Notes under the pieces: generated by a model
What the model was told of the DNA's origin: nothing
The model's input: the letters and a program-made list of their open reading frames with translations, nothing else
Databases searched by the model: none
DNA from: Pictodentalium vernedei
Lineage: Eukaryota > Mollusca > Scaphopoda > Dentaliida > Dentaliidae
Direction: 5' to 3'
Assembly: GCA_031216915.1 (NCBI GenBank)
Contig: CM062293.1
Coordinates: 154,140,285 to 154,204,284, forward strand
DNA: 64,000 nt
Position numbers and translations under genes: made by a program
Part shown: positions 49,042 to 62,470 of the stretch, piece after piece
How positions within the stretch are numbered: position 1 is the stretch's first letter
Layout: the number at the start of each line of letters is the position of its first letter

Positions 49042-50391
49042 CTATATCGACGACCTCCAGAGTAATTTTAAGAAGGCTTCTTGTACCCTTGTGAGGAGTT
49101 CCCTTTTGACGTTTGAAGTCGGTTGATGAGATGCCGACTTCAATAGCAGATCACATGACGCTTTCTTAATAGCCTGATCATAGACTGACGAAAGCTTGTC
49201 GTCCAAAATAGTATGTCCGGAGACCGGAGCGACCCGGAGAGAGCTTTTCACCTTGTCATCTATAAGTGATGACGACGCAAGGGCAGCATCACGTCTGATT
49301 AATTCCAGATTAGCCACTGTAAGGGCAGAGTTATACATGGTATACAAATTGCCCTGGAAAAAACTCTAAGAGAGGTACAAACATCCTCCAATTCCTTCCC
49401 ATTGAGACGTTGTGCCATAGCTCTGGTTAGGTGATCTGTGTAAGACATTGCTTCCAACTTTGCTCTACTTGATGAAATTGCCATTGTAATTGTGTCTGAG
49501 CAAATAGTGTATGATGCTGGCAAGGATACATCTAGATTCCCGGGCTATTCAAACACAGAGGAGCTCTGAACATCTTCTTCAACTGTTTTTAAATGAACGT
49601 AGTCCATGAAACAGTATGTTTATGGAAGATGTAGTTAAGAAACTGCCCTTTCCTCACACTCGAGAGGTGAATATGGCATCGTCTACATGGCCGAAGGCCT
49701 GCGACACCTACCTAAACTGAACCGGAAAAGAAAGAACTTCTTCCTTTGTCCGTATAAAGTCTGCGTCCATCCACGCCAGCAGTTTCTCACTTATTGTCGC
49801 AGCATTCCGATTCATCGGAACAAATTCAGGGTAGTATTGAAGGATGAAAACCATCGCAACCCTGTGCTTTTCCGAAAGGGAAGGGTAATCCTCTTCCTTA
49901 TCCCTTTCACCATCCGGGAGAATCAGTTGCGAAACTCGGTCCATTGCATCTGCGTGAACAGACGATTGGACAGAACCAGCACCGTCCGACAGCTCAGGTT
50001 CTGAGTCTGAGGGAGGCTGCATCTGCACTTGCTGGGATGCTGCAATCAGCTGTGCAATCTGCGACAGCAAGTCCATCATCGAGGCCTGAGGAGCAGCGGT
50101 CTTCTGTTTCCTAGTCACTTGCTGCTCCTGGGACGGTGTGTCGGAGATGGATCTCATCTCTGAACGTCCCGATGATCGAGGCCTCATCTTCCTAGCTTCT
50201 GGATGGTCCAACTTCATGGGCGAAGAGTGGTCCCTTCTTCGCACAGCAGGCTGAATATCCGGAGTTGGGTAGCTAGGATGCGGTCGTGTGTGCTTTAATA
50301 ACGTAGTGGAGGAAGCCGTGACTGAAGCCAACCCCGGCTGCAGACTAAACAGAGCGTCTATATGCTCAATGGGGCGCGGCGACGGTAGCAC
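49042..50391 (-). pseudogene. Gag-like remnant of the DIRS-type element
   Basis: A 227-codon minus frame (49708-50391) encodes a low-complexity, Ser/Gln-rich protein with MMDLLSQIAQLIAASQQVQM and an acidic SDSEPELSD stretch. Two further broken frames (49299-49523 and 49042-49347, for example NLELIRRDAALASS and SSVYDQAIKKA) continue toward the reverse transcriptase. Position upstream of the RT and composition fit a Gag-like ORF1, and the RRDAAL region is reminiscent of DIRS ORF1 C-termini. There is no zinc-knuckle motif that I can see. Function is inferred from position. Confidence 0.55.
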
Positions 50392-50482
50392 ACTTGGATG
50401 GGTGTCAGAATATCATCACCATGTTCATGTTCCTCTGAAATAGAAACTGACAAAATGAATTATAACGCAGTGAGAGGCCTGG

Positions 50483-50546
50483 CCTCGGAACTATTTATTA
50501 TTTATTTATTGGTGTTTAAGGTCACATATTTATGCACCTCGGAACT
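50483..50546 (-). mobile_element. Tail-only SINE/LINE insertion (44 bp) with 10-bp duplication
   Basis: The direct repeats CCTCGGAACT (50483-50492 and 50537-50546) flank just the shared tail: ATTTATTATTTATTTATTGG, TGTTTAAGGTCACATATTTA, TGCA. It is an extreme 5'-truncated retroposition product. Confidence 0.8.
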
Positions 50547-51599
50547 TCAGAGCCAACAACATACCGCGACACCTGTCTCCAACATTAGTCATCCCAGTGA
50601 ACACAAGAATGACAAGAGTCCACAGGAGTGCATCGACTAAAGTCAATATCAGTCCTCCAAACTCCACAACAAAATATATAATTAAGATACATGAATAATA
50701 GCAATCAAAATTAAATTCAAAATATTTTTTGGAAATATTTTTTTTAAAAAAAAACGCCTAAGTTCCCAAAGGGAACATTAAGAGCCCAAAGGCATTCCAA
50801 TAGAGCCTAAGTGTGGACAAAATCCAAATTTTTTGAGCTACACTACCAGAATAATAATCCATGTATCCTACAGTAATTCTACAGTAATAGAATATAAAAA
50901 ACTACCTACATATGAGGACTTTGTCAACGTAAACAAGGTAAATGTAAACAAGACATCAGACACACAAAAAGGCCCAAAGTCAGAAACCAATTTAAATGCT
51001 ACCAGATGCAAAGCTAGATGTTCATATGAAGAAGAAACGATACATCGGATAGAAGATGCAAGACTAAATGACCCAACACCTCTAGGGTGAGGACGTAACC
51101 ATGGGAAAAAATAGAATAATATACTGTAATACATTTTGAACTCCCAAGAAATTTAATAAAAAATTTTAATAAAAAATAGCCAAAAAGCTTAAGAGTTTAA
51201 CAGGAAGGGTTCATGGAAGGATAGGGAAGGAATACTTAATAATAAACAGTGGAATAATCATTAACAAAAATGATGACGTCAGGCGTATGTCCCGAAATTG
51301 GGAAACATAAAATAATTTTCTAATTATTATAAAGTTACAGCCCTGAACGTCTAAAACCACCCTTGAACACTTCCATCATCCAATAACAGCCTTGGATCCA
51401 CCAATTCTTGCATTGATTTGTGCCTGGCATCCTCAAAAAAGGAGATTTTAAAGCACAGATGTCAGTTCATTGTTGCTGACTTTACAAAGAATGATGTTGG
51501 CACTAATTTCGGTCACTTCCTGATGATTGCGGAGGGTAAAAGTATGGAGGACTAGATAGGACTTTTAATTTTCAGTTTTGCAAGCAAATTTGGGGGAAT
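50547..51599. other. No gene recognised
   Basis: AT-rich sequence with an AAAAAAAACGCC stretch. The last part (about 51450-51599) matches the interior of the 44196-44565 MITE in reverse orientation. Confidence 0.35.
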
Positions 51600-51845
51600 G
51601 GGGGGTTAATGTTTGTTTGTTGGTGGTTAACGTCACATATTTATGCACCATGGCTAATCGTGACACAACATGGAGATGAAGTAAAGTTTAGTCAATCGTT
51701 GATCTACATGTTGCCCATTTTAGAGGACTTTCACCCCAAGCATTGGTGACTGGGTCCTATTTTACTAGTAAAGCGGAACTGGTTTACCACAGTAAACAAG
51801 TGCTGCTTACTTCCCGGGGTTCCCACGGGGAGATTGGGGGGTTAA
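51600..51845 (-). mobile_element. SINE B copy inside a MITE-like segment
   Basis: The body runs from GTTTGTTGGTGGTTAACGTC and CACATATTTATGCACCATGG to CCCGGGGTTCCCACGGGGAG. GGGGGGTTAA occurs at both ends (51600-51609, 51836-51845). It may be a target duplication, although similar G-runs belong to the SINE B 5' end elsewhere. Flanking sequence is the poly-C/G interior of the MITE seen at 44.3 kb. Confidence 0.65.
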
Positions 51846-51922
51846 AAATTTGTGTTTGGCCCTTGATAACTTTGAGTTTGCACCAGCTAAGTCTGGGCCA
51901 TTGGGTTATAGTATAAAAATAT

Positions 51923-52148
51923 AAGCAGACTGTCATCTGCAAAATGAGGTCTCCAGAGGGTGAATTTGGTGATACTACCCTGCACTGCAGATAGCATCAC
52001 TAAATTTACCCTCTGTAAACCTCAATGTGAATCAGGGTCTCAAACCTAAACAAAATGAGGAACCCAGATGATAAATTGGCTAACTGTATGGGATAGCATC
52101 AGCAAATTCACCCCTTGGGGACCTCATTTTGCAAATGACAGATTGCTT
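51923..52148. mobile_element. 226-bp MITE with ~58-bp inverted repeats
   Basis: AAGCAGACTGTCATCTGCAA and AATGAGGTCTCCAGAGGGTG on the left are mirrored at the right by CACCCCTTGGGGACCTCATT and TTGCAAATGACAGATTGCTT. Sub-blocks (GATAGCATCA, AAAATGAGG) recur inside, so it is internally repetitive. It abuts the inverted arm ending at 51922. Confidence 0.65.
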
Positions 52149-52982
52149 ATTTTCAGGCTTGTCAGTAATTTAATATAGGCATTTAATATACTATATCTTG
52201 TTTGACAGATCTAAATTAGCTCATTTTACTTTTCATAAATTAAACATTCTAATCAAGTAATACCAGAAGCGAACTGACCATTCACCAACATACTCTTCTG
52301 CGCTATGTGAATGAACAACACAATTAAACCAGGCTGTAAATGAGAATGACAGGTTCATATCAAATAAGTCATCTCAAGTAGATATCTAAATTGTAAGTTG
52401 TTAAGATAGAAATACTTATATCAACCCAGGAAAAGAAATATTTTATTGTTAAGAAAAACAAAACAAAGCCAGCATACCAAGATAGAAATTGTTGATTCAT
52501 TCTCAATAATGCAGATGCAACACATCAAGGGGAATAACTTATAATGGACTTATAATGGAGATAAAGTCAAGTTTAGACAATCTTTTGTGTCCATGTTAGA
52601 GGACTTCCAACCCCAGCAGAGGTGACTGGGTCCTAATTTGCCAGCAAAACAGTGCTTTTTTATCACAGTAAACAAGCACTGCCTCGCTTCCTGGTATTTC
52701 CACAGAGGGGGTGGTTGAATATTAAACATCTTGTAGTTTCCGGGGAAATTGTAGCTAACATTTTTTATAACATTAAAAATAGGGCCCCATGAACCTTCAA
52801 AATCTGATGCAATTTTAAATTGTTCCGGTGATTTGATTTAATTCACAATTATTAACTGGTTGAGTGCTGGAAGCCCGTATTTGGGCTTTACTCTGAAGTG
52901 TCAGTACCAGCACTTAAAGGCTTCATATTTTGTGGATGTTGTTCATACCACCTTTGAAGTGAAATTGTTTAGTCTGTTAGGA
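52149..52982. other. Intron, SINE B fragment
   Basis: A tailless SINE B body occurs at about 52545-52730 (GGAGATAAAGTCAAGTTTAG, GGTGACTGGGTCCTAATTTG). No exon-like sequence is present. Confidence 0.4.
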
Positions 52983-53048
52983 TTTGCCTTGTTACAATTT
53001 ATGGGAGAGTGCCTATTGGCACTCTCCCATAAATTGTAACTAGGCAAA
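52983..53048. repeat. 66-bp hairpin (TTATGGGAGAGTGCC family)
   Basis: The arms TTTGCCTTGTTACAATTTAT and GGGAGAGTGCC pair with GGCACTCTCCCATAAATTGT and AACTAGGCAAA around a TATT loop. The sister copy is at 44743-44800. Confidence 0.75.
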
Positions 53049-54010
53049 CGTATGTGAACAAATTTTGATGACCAAAAATATATTCAGCACTCTACCAGCT
53101 AAAAAGAATTCGAAATGGGGTCTCTATCATCAGGTCTCTGCTTGATTTTGATCTGGAATATTCTACTTTTTTCATTCATTTGACCAAACAGATGAGTGGG
53201 CGTTTCATACAATTTTTGAATGGAGGCTGACATTTACGGTTGTAACAAGGTTCAATATATACAACTTGAAGAGTGCTTGCTGAGATTCGATTCAAGATTT
53301 TATTTGAAATCCTCTGACCGATATGATCCTAATTATAAATTTGAAGTGAGAAATTTTGCTTCAAAAAACAAAATGGTGGTGCAGACTCAATATTAATTCA
53401 AGATCAGGTTAGCTCCTGCATTCTGAATATAATACTGCAATACCCACTCATTAGCAGTACCTGTTCAATATTTTATACAGGCATCATAAAATAGTTAACA
53501 ATCCCTACCAATATAGTGTACAACAAAATATCAACACAATTTTCTTGATTCATGATATGTGTCTGACATTTCAATGTCAGAAGAAAAGAAAAAGTGGGTC
53601 ACATTTCCTCCCACATGACCAGCCTCTTATATAATTTATACAGAATTTCTCCTTTTCATTCTTTACCAACCATGGCTAGCAAACGTTACTTAAAAAACTT
53701 TTCGCGAATGATTAAAAAAATTTCATTTTTTGTCAAAAAACTGCTATGACCTCTCACTGAAACAAGAACAAAAAGCTTGTTCCAATGAGGGGATCAAAAG
53801 TTACATTTTCTCGATGAAAAAAGAAAAAATGTGAAAATCTCAATGGCGATTTTTATGAATAGTGCTGGATGGATATGATTACTTTGTTTGGTAGAGGGTT
53901 TAGCAATTTCCAGGAAATGATAGACTAGGCTCATAGTTTTAACAAAGGGAAAGGAGAGAATTATTTTGCAACAGTTAATCTATCATAAGTCTTATTTCAG
54001 ACTGTAATGC
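53049..54010. other. Intron, palindrome remnant
   Basis: A worn TTAA-type palindrome lies at about 53700-53860 (ATTTCATTTTTTGTCAAAAA, AAGCTTGTTCCAATGAGG). No exon is recognised. Confidence 0.4.
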
Positions 54011-54406
54011 TGATGTTACAACAACAACAGGGAGCGCGGTGGCTCAGTAGGTAGAGGTGCAGGCTGCAAGCCGAGAGGTCCTCGATTCGAATCCCACCTG
54101 TGGCAACCGCGTTGTGTCCTTGGGCAAGACACTTCACCCCCATTGCCCATGTGGGGGCACGATGACGCCGTGTACTAAGGCGTACTGCACGTACGCATGT
54201 CTTCAACCAATCTAACCCTGCCTGTGCTGCAGTGTGGAGTTACGTTGTTGGGGAGCTGGCAGCTGCTCGTCGTTGCTCGGTGGTTCTCTCCGGGTACTCC
54301 GGCTTCCTCCATCCGTAAAACTGTCACGGTCATGATTAGCCATTGTGCATAAATATGTGACCTTAAACATCAATAAATAAATAAATAAATAATGATGTTA
54401 CAACAA
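54011..54406 (+). mobile_element. SINE A copy with 14-bp target duplication
   Basis: TGATGTTACAACAA flanks the element at 54011-54024 and 54393-54406. The tRNA-like head (GGCTCAGTAGG A box at about 54040, GATTCGAATCC B box at about 54083) is followed by the SINE A body and the tail GTGCATAAATATGTGACCTT, then AATAAATAAATA. One of the best-preserved copies here. Confidence 0.88.
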
Positions 54407-54501
54407 AATGCATGTACTTTTCAGGTACCATATCAAAAAATGAGTGTGTCTGAATGAATTGAAAACTGGAATGTAAAATACAGGAATTTCAATGACCATT
54501 A

Positions 54502-55987
<1,486 letters not shown>

Positions 55988-56223
55988 TTAACCCTTGGGG
56001 GCCTGGATAAATTTCTTGAATACCCGCTAGACCATCACCTGTGCATTGCCAGCTAAGACGTGACTTTTAGTCAGGTCTTGGCTGCTCATTTAGGCAGCCA
56101 TGATTTGACTAGAAACCACTACCAAGGTAATATGTCTATTTTCAGCAGAGTCACCTCATGATTGCATGTTAAGGCTACCTGTTCTGAGAACGTAAAAGTC
56201 CGAAATGGGTCTTTAAGGGTAAT
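55988..56223. mobile_element. TTAA-type palindromic MITE, intronic
   Basis: It starts TTAACCCTTGGGGGCC and ends GGGTCTTTAAGGGTAA. The hairpin AGTCAGGTCTTGGCTGC faces GCAGCCATGATTTGACT. Same family as 19243-19479. Confidence 0.55.
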
Positions 56224-57196
56224 ATATATGTCCTACTGCCAATATTTTATTAGTGGAGAACTGAATGTGAAAGTGAGGGGTAGTATTAAAGAGACTACAA
56301 GTAATGCAGATGCTTCAATGTTGGTGCCTTGATACAGGATAAAAAGTTTTGTTTTCATTCATTATTTCAACTTCCTCGTTATGCCAAACTGAGTTCAAAA
56401 TGCACACAGGAAATGAAGGCAGCATATTTCCATCGATTATCATACAAGTGTGTTTCATCACCGTACATAGTGTACAGCTACTAACAAAGGAGCTTAACAG
56501 GAAACTTTCTGATATTTTATGTATAAAGTTTATTCTTATGCAGGAAAGCATCAACACTTTCACAAATTACTTGCCTTGAACAGCTGCAGTAAGAAGTTTA
56601 ACACCCTTAATAGCACATCTTTATAAATTTATGAGCACTATGATTTAATCGCTTTGTTTCAACCCAAAAGAAACACTGAAAATATTACAGCTATATAATA
56701 AGCTTATTTAGTTCTCTTACTAAATTCTGCATGAAACATCCTTTCCTACATATATTGTGAACCTATAGAGCATATGCAAAAAGTAAACAAACAGAGTGAC
56801 CCTTACTTAATACAATTTGAAGACAAAACTTACAATTTTGCAAATATCTTTTTATGCTGCCAACACATATTTTGAGCCCTCAAAAAAATGAGTTCATCAA
56901 GCTTGTTTCAACCAGAGGTGATGAGCGATTTTTTTGAAAGCAAATAAAGATATTAATACAACATTCGTCTGTATGGTTATTTCTGTATAAAACATTTTGA
57001 AAATTTGGCTCATTTGCAAGTGATTTAAAATAATCTATAATAAAATATTTTAAAAGGAAACTTATGATTAGCCAAGTGAACATCTGGTATTTGAATGATG
57101 CAATAGAACCAAAATATAGGCGTCTAACTTTTTTCAATCAAGCCTTGATTTGAACTTCGAGTAACGAACCCAAAATATATTATGTAGCAGTCTTAC
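56224..57196 (-). other. Intron, no gene recognised
   Basis: AT-rich. Opposing frames near 56315-56579 are shadows of each other and match no family. Confidence 0.4.
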
Positions 57197-57292
57197 ATTG
57201 TCTCTAAGGGCTTCTGGAGCTGTCCACTTGATTGGAAACTTTCCACCCTGGGCACTGTAATCTTCATACTGTGCTAATCCAAAATCTGATAC
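57197..57292 (-). CDS. csk: CSK-like tyrosine kinase, activation-loop exon
   Basis: This 96-bp exon encodes 32 residues in phase 0 at both ends. The acceptor is TTGTTATAG (57293-57301) and the donor GTAAGA (57191-57196). It opens with VSDFGLAQ, the magnesium-binding DFG motif, and closes with KWTAPEALRDN, the P+1 loop and APE motif of a tyrosine kinase. The activation loop reads QYEDYSAQGGKFPIKW. It has two tyrosines, one (codon 57257-57259) placed like the autophosphorylated tyrosine of Src kinases. Vertebrate CSK has no tyrosine at that site, as I recall it. The LREKK-type extension after APEAL in vertebrate CSK is LRDN-K here. Confidence 0.95.
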
Positions 57293-57352
57293 CTATAACA
57301 AAATGAATGATTCAAATTATTGAGAAGTGCCCAATTTTTACTGGTAAATCTA

Positions 57353-57599
57353 TTAATTCTTAAAAGCCTGGAGACTTTTCATACATCGTTACGAGACTGT
57401 GATGGTGTATGTTCTGTGACTTTACAGTTGTGCCAAGGCAAGTCTGGGCTGCCTATACAGGCAGCCAAGACTTGTCTAGAAACAACTCGCAATATCTGTA
57501 GAAAGTATCTTGTAAGCTTACCCAAAGACTGCATGTTGTGGCACCTGTTCTAATGGTGCAAGAAGAGATCAAAGACAGAAATCAGTTTTTATGGGTTAA
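57353..57599. mobile_element. TTAA-type palindromic MITE, intronic
   Basis: TTAATTCTTAAAAGCCTGG at the left and ATGGGTTAA at the right; the central AGTCTGGGCTGCC faces GGCAGCCAAGACT. Related to 19243-19479 and 55988-56223. Confidence 0.55.
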
Positions 57600-58518
57600 T
57601 TTAGTTTAGTTAAAATATCTGAATTGTTTCAACACAAATCTGTCTTCCTCCAGAATGTTATCATATTAAATGGCACCAATATTTCTTTTCCACTGAGGTT
57701 CAAATCTCACTTTCAGGAATTTGACTATATCATGACCATCACATCCATACTATAAATTTTAACTGTTTGTGTGTTTTTCCCTCACTCCTCCAAGACTGTT
57801 GATTGATCCACCATGAATCTTGGCATGGCATGTATACTCAATTCAGTCTAGAAAGTGTCACACAGTGGAGGAGATTTGGTGTTAGAGAATCTATATGGGA
57901 AGATCAAAGTAGTGGAATGGGTTGTAATGAAAGTGAAAAGTGGTGTAAAAAGCCTTTATTAGTTTCCTAATGTCTGCACCATCCACTGAATCACCAACAA
58001 CCTTGGCATAGGTACACAAGTCAGTCCAGAAATTGCCAGGAATGGGGCAGAGGAGGCAGGGAGAGGAGGTCCATATGTGAGGATAAAAGGGATGCAAAGG
58101 GGTGAAAATATAAATAGGTTAAATCCACTCATTTTAAAATTTTATTTCCTCCCTTAGTTTGTTTCCACAAATCTATCTGATTATCACTCTTGATTTGCAA
58201 TGCACTACTTTTCCATCTTTGGTCAGGGAACCAGCTGGTAAATATAATATAAAGTTATTCAATCAATTATATGTATGTTGCAAACAATCCTGAAAAAAAG
58301 GTAAATCAATGAAACAAGTTACTTCAGTAGTGAAACAGGCTAATTCTTTTCTTTCAGAGAACATTTTTTGAAAGTGTTGCTTGCTAGTGTCATGTTAGGT
58401 GAGGTCAATTCTCAAGGCTGTATTCCCTGTCCAAGATGAAGTAAAATCAACTGTCTTTTTCTCATGGCCACAATCTTCCACATTCCGATAGCTGACATAT
58501 CTTTTAACTGCTCTTTTG
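57600..58518 (-). other. Intron, no gene recognised
   Basis: No exon-like or repeat sequence recognised in this stretch. Confidence 0.4.
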
Positions 58519-58769
58519 TTAAGCCCTTTACCCAACGTAACGGCCAAAACCGGCCAGCGCTATTCTAAAAAATCGCCAATTAATTTTCAAAATATTTTCA
58601 TTTTTTGTCTCAAAAACATAGGTTATGACCCCTCGTTGGAACGAGCTCTTCGAGCTCGTTCCAACGAGGTTCATAACCTATGTTTTTGAGACAAAAAATG
58701 AAAAAAATTAGTTATTCAAGAATTTTTTTTGCAAGTGTCGTCTGCTTTTCATGTTAGGTAAAGGGTTAA
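58519..58769. mobile_element. TTAA palindromic MITE, best-preserved copy
   Basis: Ends TTAAGCCCTTTACCCAAC and GTTAGGTAAAGGGTTAA. A long central hairpin (about 58599-58702) has CATTTTTTGTCTCAAAAACA facing its complement and GAACGAGCTCTTCGAGCTCG at the apex. The right TTAA (58766-58769) is also the left TTAA of the next element. Confidence 0.75.
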
Positions 58770-58817
58770 GCCCTTTACTAAACATAATGATCAAAACCGG
58801 GCAGACCTATTCACAAA

Positions 58818-60928
58818 GAAAGTCTCAATGACACTGTAGCCTTAACATGTCTGTGTGTTGTGTTTGATGAAAAGGATAATGTTCAATGTTTATGAAAGGA
58901 TTATGAAATAAGACAAGAATTGTGATAATTGGGAATATGTTAATTTCTGTTCCATGTATGCTATGTTCTCAATAAAAATAATATGAGGTGTAGACCTTAC
59001 TAAAGAATTGAGGGGTGGGTTAATGTGGTCCTCATAGTTAAGGTATGTGGTCCTCACAGTTAATGTATGTCAACAAAAGTTACCAAGTTACAGTGAAATT
59101 ATTCCAAAATGAGTTATCCTATCAAGTTACAATGAAATCCCTTCATAAATACGGCCTGTAGACTGTGCTAAAGGTTCTCAGATTTTGGGCTCGGGTAGCC
59201 GACATGGTTGAATGATCGTGACCAAAAGGGGACGTTCTCATCTAGGCATTATCTGGAGTCATCCGACAAAGTTACAATGAAATTCCTTCATAAATACAAC
59301 CTGTAGACTGTGCTAAAAGTTTTCGGGCTTTGGACCCCTGCAGCTGTGACAGTTGAACAATCGCAACCAAAAGGGGATGTTCTCATCTAGACATTATATG
59401 GAGTCATCCTACCAAGGTACAATGAAATCCCTCCATAAATACGACCTGTAGACTGTGGTAAATGTTTTCGGGTATTGGACTCGGGCAGTCATCACAGCTG
59501 AATGATCACAACCAAAAGGGGATATTCTCATCTAGACATTATATGGAGTCAACCTACCAAGTTACAATGAAATCCCTCAATAAATATGACCTGTAGTCTG
59601 TACTTAAGGTTTTCAGGTTTTGGGCTCCAGCAGTCGTCATGGTTGACAGATCGCGACCAAATGGGGAAGTTCTCATCTAGACATCATACAGAGTCATCCT
59701 ACCAAGTTACAATAAAATCCGTCCACATTAAATATAACCTGTAGACTGTGCTAAAAGTTTTTGGGGTTTTGGGCTTGGGCAGCCATCACGGTTGACAGAT
59801 CATGACCAAAAGGGGGCATTCTCATCTAGAGAGGCATCCTACCAAGGTACAATGAAATCCCTCCATATTATTTATTTATTTATTGGTGTTTAAGGTCACA
59901 TACTTATGCACAATGGCTAATCGTGACCATGACAGTTTTACGGTTGGAGGAAGCTGGAGTACTCGGACAGAACCACCAAGCAACGACAAGCAACTGCCAG
60001 CTCCCCAACATTCTAACTCTGTTCAAGCTCCGCTCAAGCAGGGTTACAGCGGTTGAAGACATGTGCACCATCAACGTGCAGTACGCTTTAGTACACAGCG
60101 TCATCGTGCCCCCGGGAAAAGTGTGGGCCACCGGGAAAAAGTGCCTTGCCCAAGGACACAATGCAGGTCATGCCGGACGGGGATCAAACTCGGGACCTCT
60201 AGCATAGAAGTCCAACAGTCTACCACTGAGCCACAAATCCCTCCATAACTATGACCTGTAGACTGTGCTAAAGGTTTTGGGCTTGGGCAGCCATCACGGC
60301 TGAATGATCGTTACCAAAAGAGGACATTCTCATCTAGACATTATATGGAGTCAACCTACCAAGTTACAATGAAATCCCTCAATAAATACAACCTGTACAC
60401 TGTGCTAAAGTTTTGGGGGTTTTGGGCTCGGGCAGTTGTCACGGTTGACAGATCATGACCAAATGGGGAAGTTCTCATCTAGACATCATACAGAGTCATC
60501 CTACCAAGTTACAATGACATCCCTCCATATTAAATATGACCTATAGACTGTGCTAAAAGTTTTGGGGTTTCAGGGTTGGGCAGCCATCATGGTTGGCAGA
60601 TCATGACCAAAAGGGGACGTTATCATCTAGATATTATACAGAGGCATCCTACCAAGTTACAACGAAAACCCTTCATAAATACAACCTGTAGATTGTGCTA
60701 AAGGTTTTCGGGTTTTGGGCTCAGGAAGCCATACCGGTTGACCGATCATGACCAAAATGGGACGTTCTCATCTAGACATGACCTCAAACCTGCATATGAA
60801 ATTTTGTGATGATCGGACAAGAACTACAGGGTGTAGCCTGTGCTAAAGGAAAATGTGAACAGACTGACAGTCTTCTGCACGCGTGATGGCAATAGCTTAT
60901 CTTGACTTTGTCAAGTTAAGCTAAAAAT
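58818..60928 (+). mobile_element. F2 element, itself split by a SINE
   Basis: The left end is GAAAGTCTCAATGACACTGT then AGCCTTAACATGTC. The leader matches other F2 copies. About 11 core units follow, and the right end is CTTGACTTTGTCAAGTTAAGCTAAAAAT. The 5' hairpin has one mismatch (GTCTC/GACAC). A SINE interrupts a core unit at 59868-60234. Confidence 0.75.
59855..60247 (-). mobile_element. SINE A copy with a different tRNA-like head, 13-bp duplication
   Basis: AAATCCCTCCATA flanks the element at 59855-59867 and 60235-60247. The body and tail match SINE A. The head (minus strand, 60234 downward) reads GTGGCTCAGTGGTAGACTGT then GGTCCCGAGTTTGATCC, clearly different from the CTGCAAGCCGAGAGG head of the 9224 and 54011 copies. 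The stretch next to the head also differs. Confidence 0.85.
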
Positions 60929-61155
60929 TACTTTTCAAAATTTTTATTTTATTACTTTTAAATTTTTGACTTGAAAACAAAGAATATGAACCATCAATGG
61001 AATGAGCTTGTTGAGGTTACCCCAATTGGAGGGGGGGGGGGGGGGGGATGGATATGCTATGTTTCATAAACAAACAAAAAATAATTTTAATTTTTAGTTA
61101 TTGCAAGTAATTTTTGGCATGTTGGGTCTGCTTTTTTGAGATGGCTCAAGGTTAA

Positions 61156-62400
<1,245 letters not shown>

Positions 62401-62470
62401 ACTTACCAAGTGCCGTTTGAACAATAGGTATGAAGGGAGTATAATGTGTATTGAGTTATAAAAATAATAA

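Larger units (their letters stand above)
45251..51922. mobile_element. 6.7-kb interval bounded by 41-bp inverted arms
   Basis: The left arm (about 45251-45292: TTTTTATACTATAACCCAAT, GGCCCAGACTTAGCTG) has a nearly exact complement at about 51885-51922. The arms resemble those of the 44196-44565 MITE, and the right-hand 450 bp match that MITE's interior. The DIRS-like coding remnants lie inside. This could be one large element, or two separate MITE-related insertions that happen to bracket the DIRS remnant. Confidence 0.45.
58766..61155. mobile_element. Second TTAA MITE, split by an F2 insertion
   Basis: The left part, TTAAGCCCTTTACTAAACATAATG (58766-58817), resembles the start of the previous MITE. 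The rest resumes after F2 at about 60929: TTTTGACTTGAAAACAAAGA, GGAATGAGCTTGTTGAGG, a G-run at 61028-61047, and GCTCAAGGTTAA at the end (61155). Without F2 it would be about 280 bp. Confidence 0.6.

Noticed and set aside
54030-54105. tRNA gene
   Set aside because: A and B boxes are good, but the anticodon stem pairs poorly, and the sequence is the head of a SINE with tail and target duplication.
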